Part shown: one piece after another, positions 1 through 7,261 of the stretch
How positions within the stretch are numbered: the first letter of the stretch is position 1
Layout: the number at the start of each line of letters is the position of its first letter
NCBI GenBank assembly: GCA_013387205.1
Contig: WARV01000017.1
Span: forward strand, 1 to 34,082
DNA: 34,082 nucleotides
Origin: Patescibacteria group bacterium
Lineage (GTDB): Bacteria; Patescibacteriota; Doudnabacteria; UBA920
Direction: 5' to 3'
Notes under the pieces: generated by a model
The model's input: the letters and a program-made list of their open reading frames with translations, nothing else
Database searches by the model: none
What the model was told of the DNA's origin: nothing
Translations under genes and position numbers: made by a program

Positions 1-918
1 AAAGATTTAAGCAAAAAAGACGTTAATATTGCCGGGGGTAAGGGGGCGAGTTTGGGAGAGATGACCCAAACGGGTTTGCCTGTGCCGCCGGGATTTGTGG
101 TGCTATCTTCCGCTTTTGAAAGATTTTTGGAAGAAACTGAACTAGAAGCGGATATAGAAGCCATAATAAAAAAAGTGAACCACAAAGACATCAATTCGGT
201 TGACCGGGCTTCGAATGAAATTCGCCGGATGATTTTGGATGAGAAAATTCCCAAAGACCTGCAGAAAAAGATATTGGAACAATTCAAAAAACTTAAGGCG
301 AAATTTGTCGCGGTAAGGTCTTCTGCTACGGCCGAAGATTCATCGGTGGCTTCGTGGGCCGGAGAACTGGAAACTTATTTGAATGTAACAGAAAAAAATT
401 TGCTTTCTTCCGTTAAAAAATGCTGGTCTTCCCTATTTACTCCTCGCGCTATTTTTTACCGCTTTGAAAAAAAGCTGCACAAGCAAAAAGTATCAGTAGC
501 AGTGGTCGTGCAGCAAATGGTGCAGAGCGAAATATCAGGCATCACTTTTACCGTCCATCCGGTAACTAAAGACCTAAACCAAATGGTAATTGAAGCCGGT
601 TTTGGCCTTGGCGAAGCCATAGTCGGCGGCATGATTACTCCGGATACTTATATTGTCCACAAGGATGACTTTTCTATTTTGGATATAAATGTTTCCGAGC
701 AGACAATGGCAATTGTTAAAACCGGTAAAGGCAACATACAAAAAAAACTAAAAGCTAATATCGGTTCCAAGCAAAAACTTTCGGGCAAGCAAATTATCGA
801 GTTGGCCAAAATCTGCAAAAAAATAGAACAGCATTATAAAAAGCCGCAGGACATTGAATGGGCATTCTCAAAAGGAAAATTTTACATTACCCAGTCGCGT
901 CCTATCACAACTTTATAA
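1..918 (+). CDS. PEP synthase / PPDK N-terminal nucleotide-binding domain protein (5' partial, stand-alone domain)
   Basis: The reading frame is open from base 1, so the true start lies upstream of the window; the first codons encode a GGKGASLGEM-type motif typical of the start of phosphoenolpyruvate synthase and pyruvate phosphate dikinase. Further family signatures are VRSSATAEDS, WAGELETYLNV, a TFTVHP segment and a final DIEWAF...ITQSRPI block. In PEP synthase this last block ends the ATP-binding PPDK_N domain and is followed by the phosphohistidine and PEP/pyruvate barrel domains. Here the protein stops right after it, so it is a stand-alone nucleotide-binding half of about 305 visible residues. 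The missing domains might be encoded separately, or the protein may be a different phosphotransferase. A strong terminator follows directly. Family assignment is firm; the substrate is unknown. Confidence 0.88.
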   Translation, partial: KDLSKKDVNIAGGKGASLGEMTQTGLPVPPGFVVLSSAFERFLEETELEADIEAIIKKVNHKDINSVDRASNEIRRMILDEKIPKDLQKKILEQFKKLKAKFVAVRSSATAEDSSVASWAGELETYLNVTEKNLLSSVKKCWSSLFTPRAIFYRFEKKLHKQKVSVAVVVQQMVQSEISGITFTVHPVTKDLNQMVIEAGFGLGEAIVGGMITPDTYIVHKDDFSILDINVSEQTMAIVKTGKGNIQKKLKANIGSKQKLSGKQIIELAKICKKIEQHYKKPQDIEWAFSKGKFYITQSRPITTL

Positions 919-935
919 TGATAAAAACAGCAATA

Positions 936-963
936 AAACCCGCCCTCCCAAGAGGGCGGGTTT
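936..963 (+). terminator. Rho-independent terminator after the PPDK_N gene
   Basis: A perfect 12-bp stem, AAACCCGCCCTC (936-947) with GAGGGCGGGTTT (952-963), is closed by a CCAA loop. It begins 18 bases after the stop codon. The T-run is short (TTTAAAATT). Confidence 0.85.
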
Positions 964-1036
964 AAAATTCCTCCTGTGTAAGGTTTAAGTTTTAGGGTCG
1001 TCAATTATTGTAATTTTAAGAGAAATATTATCTGCT

Positions 1037-2065
1037 ATGGCAATGTTTCGACTGCCAAAAAAAAGAGACTTTAGTTTAAACGGACAGGCCGAAAAAATCC
1101 AAAAAATATTTTTTGTCCTTGCTTTTTCTAGCTGGCTTCTTTTGGGTAATTCTGCTTTTACGCTAAAAGTTTTTGCTGACAATAACGCTTCTGGCACTAC
1201 CAGTCCCCAAATGGATCAAAGCATAAACCAAAGTAATACCAGCCAAAGCAGCACTACCGGAACTAGCAACAGCAATACAAACCCGAGCAGCCAAAATCCA
1301 AATAACCAAAATATCTCTCCCACCCAAACCCAAAATACAGACAACAGCCAAAACAGCAATTCTCAGCCGAGCCAGCAATCAACCCAACCTTCACCATCTT
1401 CCCAACCTTCATCACCTTCTTCCGGCAGTCAAAGCCCTAATAGTCAAAGCGCTAACCAAAGTTCATCCGGAACAGCAACAAGCCAAAACCCTGACACATC
1501 AGGACAATCGAGTTCCCCATCCGCTCCCGCTAGCAACCCTTCTTCTGGTTCTTCAAATACAACTTCCAATCAGGCTCCGTTTTACGGGCTGACTGTTCCG
1601 GAGATTCAACAATATGAAAATCAGAATAAAGCTAGTCAATCTAATACTAACAATTCAAACCATCCAGCAGCAAATAAAAAACCCGCGACCCAAGCCAAAC
1701 CAAGCGCACCATTGAATGTTACGCCAGCAAAACCAATTACGCCAGCTAAACCTTCGAATTCCCAGACGCAACAAACAAACAATAGTTCAAACGCAGCAGA
1801 TACTGCCAGCCAAAATGCGCAAACTTCGGCGGTGACAGATCCGACAAATATCGGAAAATGGCTTGAGTCTACCCCTTCTAGCCCATACCAAAAAGGTTCA
1901 TTAAAACCTATAACGACCAAACTGCTATACGGCCTTGCCTTGTTAACCTCGATTGCGGGAATCTGGCTGGCAACCTCATCCAAAAAACATAAAACAGGTA
2001 TTTTGCAGCCAAAGCAAAAGGAAAATGGAAAACCATCTTTTACATTTTCCAAAGGTTTGCGGTAA
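1037..2065 (+). CDS. Ser/Asn/Gln-rich surface protein with N- and C-terminal membrane segments
   Basis: This 342-residue protein matches no family I recognise. It has a basic N-terminus (RLPKKR), a hydrophobic segment at about residues 26-47 that could be a signal peptide or anchor, then roughly 220 residues of low-complexity Ser/Asn/Gln/Thr/Pro sequence. A second hydrophobic segment lies near residues 296-312, followed by a Lys-rich tail. This layout fits an extracellular unstructured spacer held to the membrane at one or both ends. It is the first gene before the GH8, GT2 and GT39 genes on the same strand, so a role in the envelope or in presenting a surface glycan is an inference from position. 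A TATTAT box at 1026-1031 lies so close to the ATG that a leaderless transcript is possible. A second ATG at 1043 is an alternative start. Confidence 0.7.
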   Translation: MAMFRLPKKRDFSLNGQAEKIQKIFFVLAFSSWLLLGNSAFTLKVFADNNASGTTSPQMDQSINQSNTSQSSTTGTSNSNTNPSSQNPNNQNISPTQTQNTDNSQNSNSQPSQQSTQPSPSSQPSSPSSGSQSPNSQSANQSSSGTATSQNPDTSGQSSSPSAPASNPSSGSSNTTSNQAPFYGLTVPEIQQYENQNKASQSNTNNSNHPAANKKPATQAKPSAPLNVTPAKPITPAKPSNSQTQQTNNSSNAADTASQNAQTSAVTDPTNIGKWLESTPSSPYQKGSLKPITTKLLYGLALLTSIAGIWLATSSKKHKTGILQPKQKENGKPSFTFSKGLR

Positions 2066-2138
2066 TACAACTAATTTTTAATAAAAATACAAGACCAATA
2101 AGCATAAATTATGGGTCGAGTTTTTTATTTGCGCATTC

Positions 2139-3383
2139 ATGGAATCTTTATATAAAAAAGCTGAATTCAAATTTCCTTTTGGCGGCAGGAATAATAAAAA
2201 AATCGGCATTGCCTTAGTTGCGGTTGCCGTGGTTATTTTAGGAATTCTCGCTTACCAAAATAGCCATAAACGCCAGCAGCCGCTTATTTTTTCTCCCAAG
2301 TTTATGCTTAATTCTTTGTGGGATACGTACAAGAAATATTATTGGGATCCTAATGTAGGAAGAACTGTCGACACCCAACGGGGAGGAATTACCACATCAG
2401 AAGGCCAAAGCTACACAATGCTCAGGGCAGTCTGGCAGGACGACAAGCCGGTATTCGACAAAACCTGGGGGTTCACTCGGGATATTTTAAGAAGAAAGCA
2501 GGACAACCTTTTCTCCTGGCTTTACGGAAAGCAGCAGAACGGCAGTTACGGGATATTAACCAACCAAGGCGGACAAAATACGGCTACGGACGCAGATACG
2601 GACATTGCCACGGCTTTGGTTTTCGCTTCTGTCAGATGGCAAGACCCGACATACATGGAGGAAGCGAAAAAAATTATCCAGGACATCTGGAGCCAGGAAG
2701 TGGTTTACATTAACGGCACGCCGTATATCACGGCCGACAATATAGAAAAAAATTCCCCAACTGGAGTTTTAGTAAACCCGTCATATTATGCGCCTTATTC
2801 CTACCGCCTATTCGCGAAAATCGACCCAACGCATGACTGGAATTCGGTAATCAACAGCAGCTATGACGTTTTAGACAAAGTGTCATCTTCTTCAATTGAC
2901 AAAAAGAGCAGCTCCGGCCTGCCTCCGGACTGGATTGTGATTGACAGGAAAACCGGACAGATTAAAGCAGCCCCGAACGATACTTTGACAACCAATTACA
3001 GTTACGATGCGATGCGCACGCCTTTTAGGCTGGCTTTGGACTGGAAATGGAACAACGAACAAAGGGCAAAAGAAATTTTGTCGCGCTACGGTTTTTTGGA
3101 CCAGCAATGGGAGAGCAGGAACAAGCTTTCCGCTTCTTACGCCCATGACGGGCAGGTAATTTCCGATTCCGAATCCCCTGCCATATATGGCGGAAGCCTT
3201 GGCTACTTTTTTGTCATAGACCCTAAAACTGCCAAGCAAGTTTACCAGCAAAAATTAGAGAGCCTTTACAGCCCGGATTACCAGGCCTGGAAACAGGTCC
3301 TAAGCTATTACGATGACAATTGGTCCTGGTTCGCCCTTGCGCTTTATAATAACGATCTTGTAAACCTTGCTCCCGTAAAATGA
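2139..3383 (+). CDS. Membrane-anchored glycoside hydrolase family 8 (endo-beta-glucanase type)
   Basis: The protein has 414 residues, with a transmembrane segment at about 21-40 that would place the catalytic domain outside the cytoplasm. GH8 hallmarks are visible: the TTSEGQSYTML motif with the general acid Glu88, the Asp-rich ATDADTDIA motif (Asp151, 153 and 155), and SYDAMRTPFRLALDW, whose Asp290 sits in the position of the family's base region. GH8 enzymes such as BcsZ cut beta-1,4-glucans and often accompany cellulose synthase operons. The gene lies 33 bp upstream of a cellulose-synthase-like GT2 gene, which supports a polymer-trimming role. There is no clear ribosome binding site. The family is firm; the substrate (cellulose, chitosan or mixed-linkage glucan) cannot be read from sequence. 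Confidence 0.9.
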   Translation: MESLYKKAEFKFPFGGRNNKKIGIALVAVAVVILGILAYQNSHKRQQPLIFSPKFMLNSLWDTYKKYYWDPNVGRTVDTQRGGITTSEGQSYTMLRAVWQDDKPVFDKTWGFTRDILRRKQDNLFSWLYGKQQNGSYGILTNQGGQNTATDADTDIATALVFASVRWQDPTYMEEAKKIIQDIWSQEVVYINGTPYITADNIEKNSPTGVLVNPSYYAPYSYRLFAKIDPTHDWNSVINSSYDVLDKVSSSSIDKKSSSGLPPDWIVIDRKTGQIKAAPNDTLTTNYSYDAMRTPFRLALDWKWNNEQRAKEILSRYGFLDQQWESRNKLSASYAHDGQVISDSESPAIYGGSLGYFFVIDPKTAKQVYQQKLESLYSPDYQAWKQVLSYYDDNWSWFALALYNNDLVNLAPVK

Positions 3384-3416
3384 TTCCATCTAAAAAATTA
3401 AGTTAAGAAGTGATTC

Positions 3417-5030
3417 ATGAAAAATGAAAAAATCGTCCAAAACGATCCTCGCGAATCTTCTTTTTTACAGACGCCAACCAGCAAGCCGCTTTTTGCGCTG
3501 ACTATCACCATGGCGCTTATTTACCTTTGGATTATTGCTTTTTGGTTTCCGCGGGGCAATACCGTCTTGTTTATTTTATTGATTGTAGGAGAAATATTCC
3601 ATTTGTGGCAGGCGGTCAGCTACATCCATACCGTATGGAATACGGATTATAAAGCAAAAAATGACGAAAAGATAACACCTTTTGTCGATGTGTTCATTAC
3701 CGTAGCCGGCGAGCCGGCTGATGTGGTGGAAAAAACCCTAAGGGCGGCGCTTAACATGGATTACCCGAATTTTTTTGTTTATATATTAAACGACGGGTTC
3801 GTGGCAAAAAAAGAAAATTGGAAGGAGATTGAACTGCTCGCGGAAAAACTCGGAGCTTCCTGCATTACAAGGAAGACTCCCGGCGGAGCCAAAGCCGGAA
3901 ATATAAACAACGCGCTAAAGCTTACCGGCAGCCCTTTGGTGGCGGTATTTGACGCCGACCAGGTGCCGAAAGAAAATTTTTTGAAAAAGATGGCCGGATA
4001 TTTTGTTGACCAAAAAATGGGCTTTGTCCAATCGCCGCAGTATTACGAAAATTATGGCTTAAACGATGTGACTAACGGCGCTTGGGAGCAGCAGGAACTT
4101 TTTTTTGGCCCCATTTGTAAAGGCAAAAACCGCCTGAACTCGGTTTTCATGTGCGGCACCAACATGCTGGTCAGCAGAAAGGCACTGCTTCAGGCGGGGG
4201 GGATGTGCGAGACGAATATCGCAGAAGATTTTCTGACATCCCTGTACATCCATAAAAACGGCTGGAAGTCGGCATATGTCGACGAAGTGCTGGTAAAAGG
4301 CCTGGCTCCCGAAGATTTTTTATCATATTATAAGCAGCAATACCGCTGGGCAAGAGGAAGCCTGGAGCTGCTTTTTAGGCATAACGCCCTAACCAGAAAA
4401 CCGCTAAAATTCAACCAGGAAATTCAGTACGTTGCCTCTGCCAGCTATTACTTGTCAGGGATTGTGGTGCTGATTAATGCCCTGCTGCCTCTGGCTTTCT
4501 TTTATTTCGGGATCGTGCCTTTAAAAATCTCCACCATGGGACTGGCGGCCGTGTTTATCCCCTACATATTTTTAGTTCTGTTCACGCTGCGTTCCACCAG
4601 CAATAATTCTTATACCTTTAAAGCCCTGTCCTTTTCCATGAGTTCATTTATTATCCACATCCAGGCGCTTTTTGCCGTACTAACCAACCAGAAGACCGGA
4701 TTTTCAGTGACGTCAAAAAAACAGCTTGAAGGAAATTTTTGGCACTTGGTGATTCCACATATATTATATATTATGCTTGTCATTTACGGCATAGAAATTG
4801 CAATATTAAGAAACGGCATCAGCGCCCAAGTGCTGACCAACACCTGCTGGGCGTTATTTAACGTAGCGGTTTTTATGCCATTTATAATAGCTGCAAATCC
4901 AGGATGGTTTAAAGCGCTTAAGCAGCCAAGGGTGCTAAAAATTTACCGTTCCCAGCCTGCCAAAGAAACGGTTAAAGCCGGGCGGCCAGAAGTTCCCAAA
5001 CCCGATTTTTCTATTGCTGAAAGAAAATAA
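3417..5030 (+). CDS. Cellulose-synthase-like processive glycosyltransferase, family 2
   Basis: This 537-residue integral membrane enzyme has two N-terminal transmembrane helices (about 25-66), a cytosolic GT-A domain (about 88-320) and a C-terminal membrane bundle of five or six helices. All four GT2 processive motifs are present: Asp126 in LNDG, the DAD pair Asp179/Asp181, the AED motif (Glu270-Asp271), and QQYRW (307-311). These bind UDP-sugar and the acceptor in BcsA. There is no PilZ domain at the C-terminus, so direct c-di-GMP control of the BcsA type is not apparent. Its neighbours are GH8 upstream and GT39 28 bp downstream, probably one transcription unit. It probably makes and exports a beta-linked glucan or a related polymer across the cytoplasmic membrane. 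Confidence 0.9.
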   Translation: MKNEKIVQNDPRESSFLQTPTSKPLFALTITMALIYLWIIAFWFPRGNTVLFILLIVGEIFHLWQAVSYIHTVWNTDYKAKNDEKITPFVDVFITVAGEPADVVEKTLRAALNMDYPNFFVYILNDGFVAKKENWKEIELLAEKLGASCITRKTPGGAKAGNINNALKLTGSPLVAVFDADQVPKENFLKKMAGYFVDQKMGFVQSPQYYENYGLNDVTNGAWEQQELFFGPICKGKNRLNSVFMCGTNMLVSRKALLQAGGMCETNIAEDFLTSLYIHKNGWKSAYVDEVLVKGLAPEDFLSYYKQQYRWARGSLELLFRHNALTRKPLKFNQEIQYVASASYYLSGIVVLINALLPLAFFYFGIVPLKISTMGLAAVFIPYIFLVLFTLRSTSNNSYTFKALSFSMSSFIIHIQALFAVLTNQKTGFSVTSKKQLEGNFWHLVIPHILYIMLVIYGIEIAILRNGISAQVLTNTCWALFNVAVFMPFIIAANPGWFKALKQPRVLKIYRSQPAKETVKAGRPEVPKPDFSIAERK

Positions 5031-5058
5031 TTGAAAGAGCAGGTCTCAAAAATATTTT

Positions 5059-6702
5059 ATGGATTATACGACTGACACAAAAAAACTGAGCGCCTTTCCT
5101 GCTTCTGCCGGAAATTTTTCCGCTTTTGCCGCAAGGCCAAAAATCGGCTTTCTTTCAAAATACTCAACCAGGGTCATCCTGGCAATTTTTGTATTGTTTG
5201 CCCTGGGAATTTCTTTATTTGCCTTATTGCATCAAAGCCTGAGGCTCGATGAAGCCCAAAGCTTGTGGCAAAGCAACCGCAGCCCAACGGGAATTTTATA
5301 TATTATCGCCCAAGATGTCCACGTTCCACTATATGGCATACTGCTGCATTATTGGCTTTTATTTATCGGAAACAGCGTAACAGCAGGAAGGATTTTTTCT
5401 TTGTTTTTTTTCCTTTTAAGCATACCGGCCATCTATCTTTTGGGCAAAACTGCCTACAATAAGAGCCTGGCGCTTTTTGTCGCACTGTTGTTTTCCATAT
5501 CTCCTTTCCTGAACTGGTACGGGAATGAAACGCGCATGTACAGCATGCTGACCCTTTTTACCATTTTAAACCAGTATTTTTTCATAAGGCTTTTCCACAA
5601 AACTCCTGCAGATGTTGATGATAAAAACGGTGCTGGAAATAAAAGTGTTTGGGCCGGGTACATACTAACGGCGCTTGTCGGCATTTATATCCACTATTTC
5701 TTTTGGCTAATCCTGCTTACCCAGGTCATCTATTTTCTTTTTTCCAAAAAATTATTTCCGAACAACTCTTTAAGGAAATTTGCCGCGACTCTTTTAATTT
5801 TGGTTGTTGCCCTGTCCCCGTGGCTGTATTACGTTAAAAAAATCAATACCGCGTCAAACGCTTCACCGGTTTTGCTAAGGCCGACCACCATAAACGTATT
5901 CAACGCCTTTTCCCAATTCTTTTTCGGGTTCCAGGATGACCACATTAACACCTTGATAATCTCCCTTTGGCCACTTGTTGTAATTTTCGGTTTCTTAAGC
6001 CTAAGTAAAAGGCAAAAAATCCTGCCCGTATCGGTTTATTTTTTCCTTTCGGCTATCCTGCCAATTGCTTTCGCTTTCGCCATAAGCGTGGCTTACATGC
6101 CTTTGTTTATAACCAGGTATTTAATTCTCACAATCCCTTCGCTTTATTTATTTTTAGCCTGGTCTTTTGAATCTTTCACGCCAAGAATATCGGCAATTTT
6201 TAAAACTGTTTTGGTAGCAAGCATGGTAATGACCCTAATCGTCCAGGTTAAAGCCGCTGATAATCCCGCCAAAGAAAATTATGAAGGCGCCGCCCAATAC
6301 CTCAGCAGCCATACCTCGCCCCAAGACGTAATTGTAATATCCGCGCCATTTACCGTGTATCCTGTGGAATATTATTACGACGGCCCTTCCGGCATGGTTA
6401 CCCTGCCTTTATGGAACCGGTTCGTGTTCGGTGCCATCCCCAAATTTTCCGAACAGCAGCTGCCTGCCGAAGTCGACCAGGTCAAAGCGGGGCATGAACG
6501 GGTATTTTTGCTGTTATCCTACGACCAGGGATATGAACAAAAAATAAAAACTTATTTTGACACGCATTTCCCAAAAATATATGAAGAAAATTTTTCTCCG
6601 AAATTAAATTTGTATGTTTACCAAATAAACCAAAATAACCTGGGCTTCAACAGCCTGGTAAATTCCACCAACCAAAGCAGCCCTGTTTCTTCTGGCCAAT
6701 AA
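5059..6702 (+). CDS. GT39/ArnT-like polytopic membrane glycosyltransferase
   Basis: The protein has 547 residues and roughly ten to twelve hydrophobic segments. The first extracytoplasmic loop has LRLDEAQSLW, whose Asp64-Glu65 is the catalytic acidic signature of GT-C enzymes of the PMT/ArnT class. A second loop has the WYGNETRMYSM motif typical of the bacterial family. Such enzymes transfer a sugar from a polyprenyl-phosphate donor to lipid, protein or glycan on the outer face of the membrane. The soluble C-terminal part (about 400-520) is extracytoplasmic and ends in an Asn/Gln/Ser-rich tail. It lies directly behind the GT2 gene and its stop codon touches the start of a large palindrome. 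Donor and acceptor are unknown; the Ser/Thr-rich protein at 1037 is a conceivable acceptor, which is speculation. Confidence 0.85.
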   Translation: MDYTTDTKKLSAFPASAGNFSAFAARPKIGFLSKYSTRVILAIFVLFALGISLFALLHQSLRLDEAQSLWQSNRSPTGILYIIAQDVHVPLYGILLHYWLLFIGNSVTAGRIFSLFFFLLSIPAIYLLGKTAYNKSLALFVALLFSISPFLNWYGNETRMYSMLTLFTILNQYFFIRLFHKTPADVDDKNGAGNKSVWAGYILTALVGIYIHYFFWLILLTQVIYFLFSKKLFPNNSLRKFAATLLILVVALSPWLYYVKKINTASNASPVLLRPTTINVFNAFSQFFFGFQDDHINTLIISLWPLVVIFGFLSLSKRQKILPVSVYFFLSAILPIAFAFAISVAYMPLFITRYLILTIPSLYLFLAWSFESFTPRISAIFKTVLVASMVMTLIVQVKAADNPAKENYEGAAQYLSSHTSPQDVIVISAPFTVYPVEYYYDGPSGMVTLPLWNRFVFGAIPKFSEQQLPAEVDQVKAGHERVFLLLSYDQGYEQKIKTYFDTHFPKIYEENFSPKLNLYVYQINQNNLGFNSLVNSTNQSSPVSSGQ

Positions 6703-6864
6703 GAATCTATTCGAAAAATAATTTTTAGGCGAAATGCGGGAATTTCTAGGCAGTCGGACAAAACAAATTTCGATGTTTAGCTAAAAGCTAAACGGAGAAA
6801 TTTTTTTGGCCGAATGGCCGAAATTCCAGAATTGCAGCCAAGAAGGATTTTTCGAATAGGTTCT
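6702..6864. repeat. 163-bp imperfect palindrome behind the GT39 gene
   Basis: The outer arms are AGAATCTATTCGAAAAAT (6702-6719) and ATTTTTCGAATAGGTTCT (6847-6864), complementary over 18 bp with one G-U. The inner arms share GGAATTTC/GAAATTCC and AAATTTC/GAAATTT blocks. The apex is GTTTAGCT-AAA-AGCTAAAC (6775-6793), whose centre coincides with the centre of the whole element. It starts within the stop codon of the upstream gene. It could be a MITE-like insertion, an RNA-stabilising or terminating hairpin, or a non-coding RNA. No T-run follows it. Confidence 0.8.
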
Positions 6865-6967
6865 AAATTAAGATTAATGGCTGTTTTCCGTCAAAACAAC
6901 CGCAGTGTCCTGCCATAAAATACAGGGATTTTGAAACAAAGGTCGATATTTAACAAAAGGAGTTCAT

Positions 6968-7192
6968 ATGAAAAATTTAAATGGCTTTGAATGGCTGGCA
7001 ATATTTTTGGTAATTATTGGAGGGTTAAATTTGGGATTACTGGGGTTATTTGATTACAACCTGATTGAAAGCATTTTTGGCGTAATGTCGGGCATCACCA
7101 GGATCATTTATACGATTATCGGATTATCCGCTCTTTACCTGGCTATCCTTTCCCCTTCACTGCATAAACGCGCTGAAACTGCTATAGAATAA
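6968..7192 (+). CDS. DUF378 family small membrane protein
   Basis: This 74-residue protein has two hydrophobic helices (about 9-30 and 42-63). The sequence NGFEWLAIFLVIIGGLNLGL followed by a FDYNLIESIFG block is the DUF378 (YuzA-like) signature. A good Shine-Dalgarno, AAAGGAG at 6956-6962, sits five bases before the ATG, one of the few clear ones in the window. It is separated from the upstream glycosyltransferase gene by a large palindrome and 100 further bases, so it is probably a separate unit. It shares a bidirectional terminator with the convergent GH6 gene. The function of the family is unknown. Confidence 0.88.
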   Translation: MKNLNGFEWLAIFLVIIGGLNLGLLGLFDYNLIESIFGVMSGITRIIYTIIGLSALYLAILSPSLHKRAETAIE

Positions 7193-7211
7193 TAAAAAGA
7201 TAAAAAAGAAA

Positions 7212-7246
7212 AACCCCGCCCTGAGCAAAGCCGAACGGGCGGGGTT
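7212..7246. terminator. Bidirectional terminator between the DUF378 and GH6 genes
   Basis: The stem is AACCCCGCCC (7212-7221) with GGGCGGGGTT (7237-7246). The minus-strand reading is followed by a good T-rich run (complement of AAAAAAGAAA); the plus-strand reading is followed by AATTTCATTTT. Its place between convergent stop codons fits use in both directions. Confidence 0.85.
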
Positions 7247-7261
7247 AATTTCATTTTACTT

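Noticed and set aside
3417-5030. Full BcsA with a c-di-GMP-binding PilZ domain
   Set aside because: The protein ends about 25 residues after the last conserved block; no RxxxR or D/NxSxxG motif is seen.
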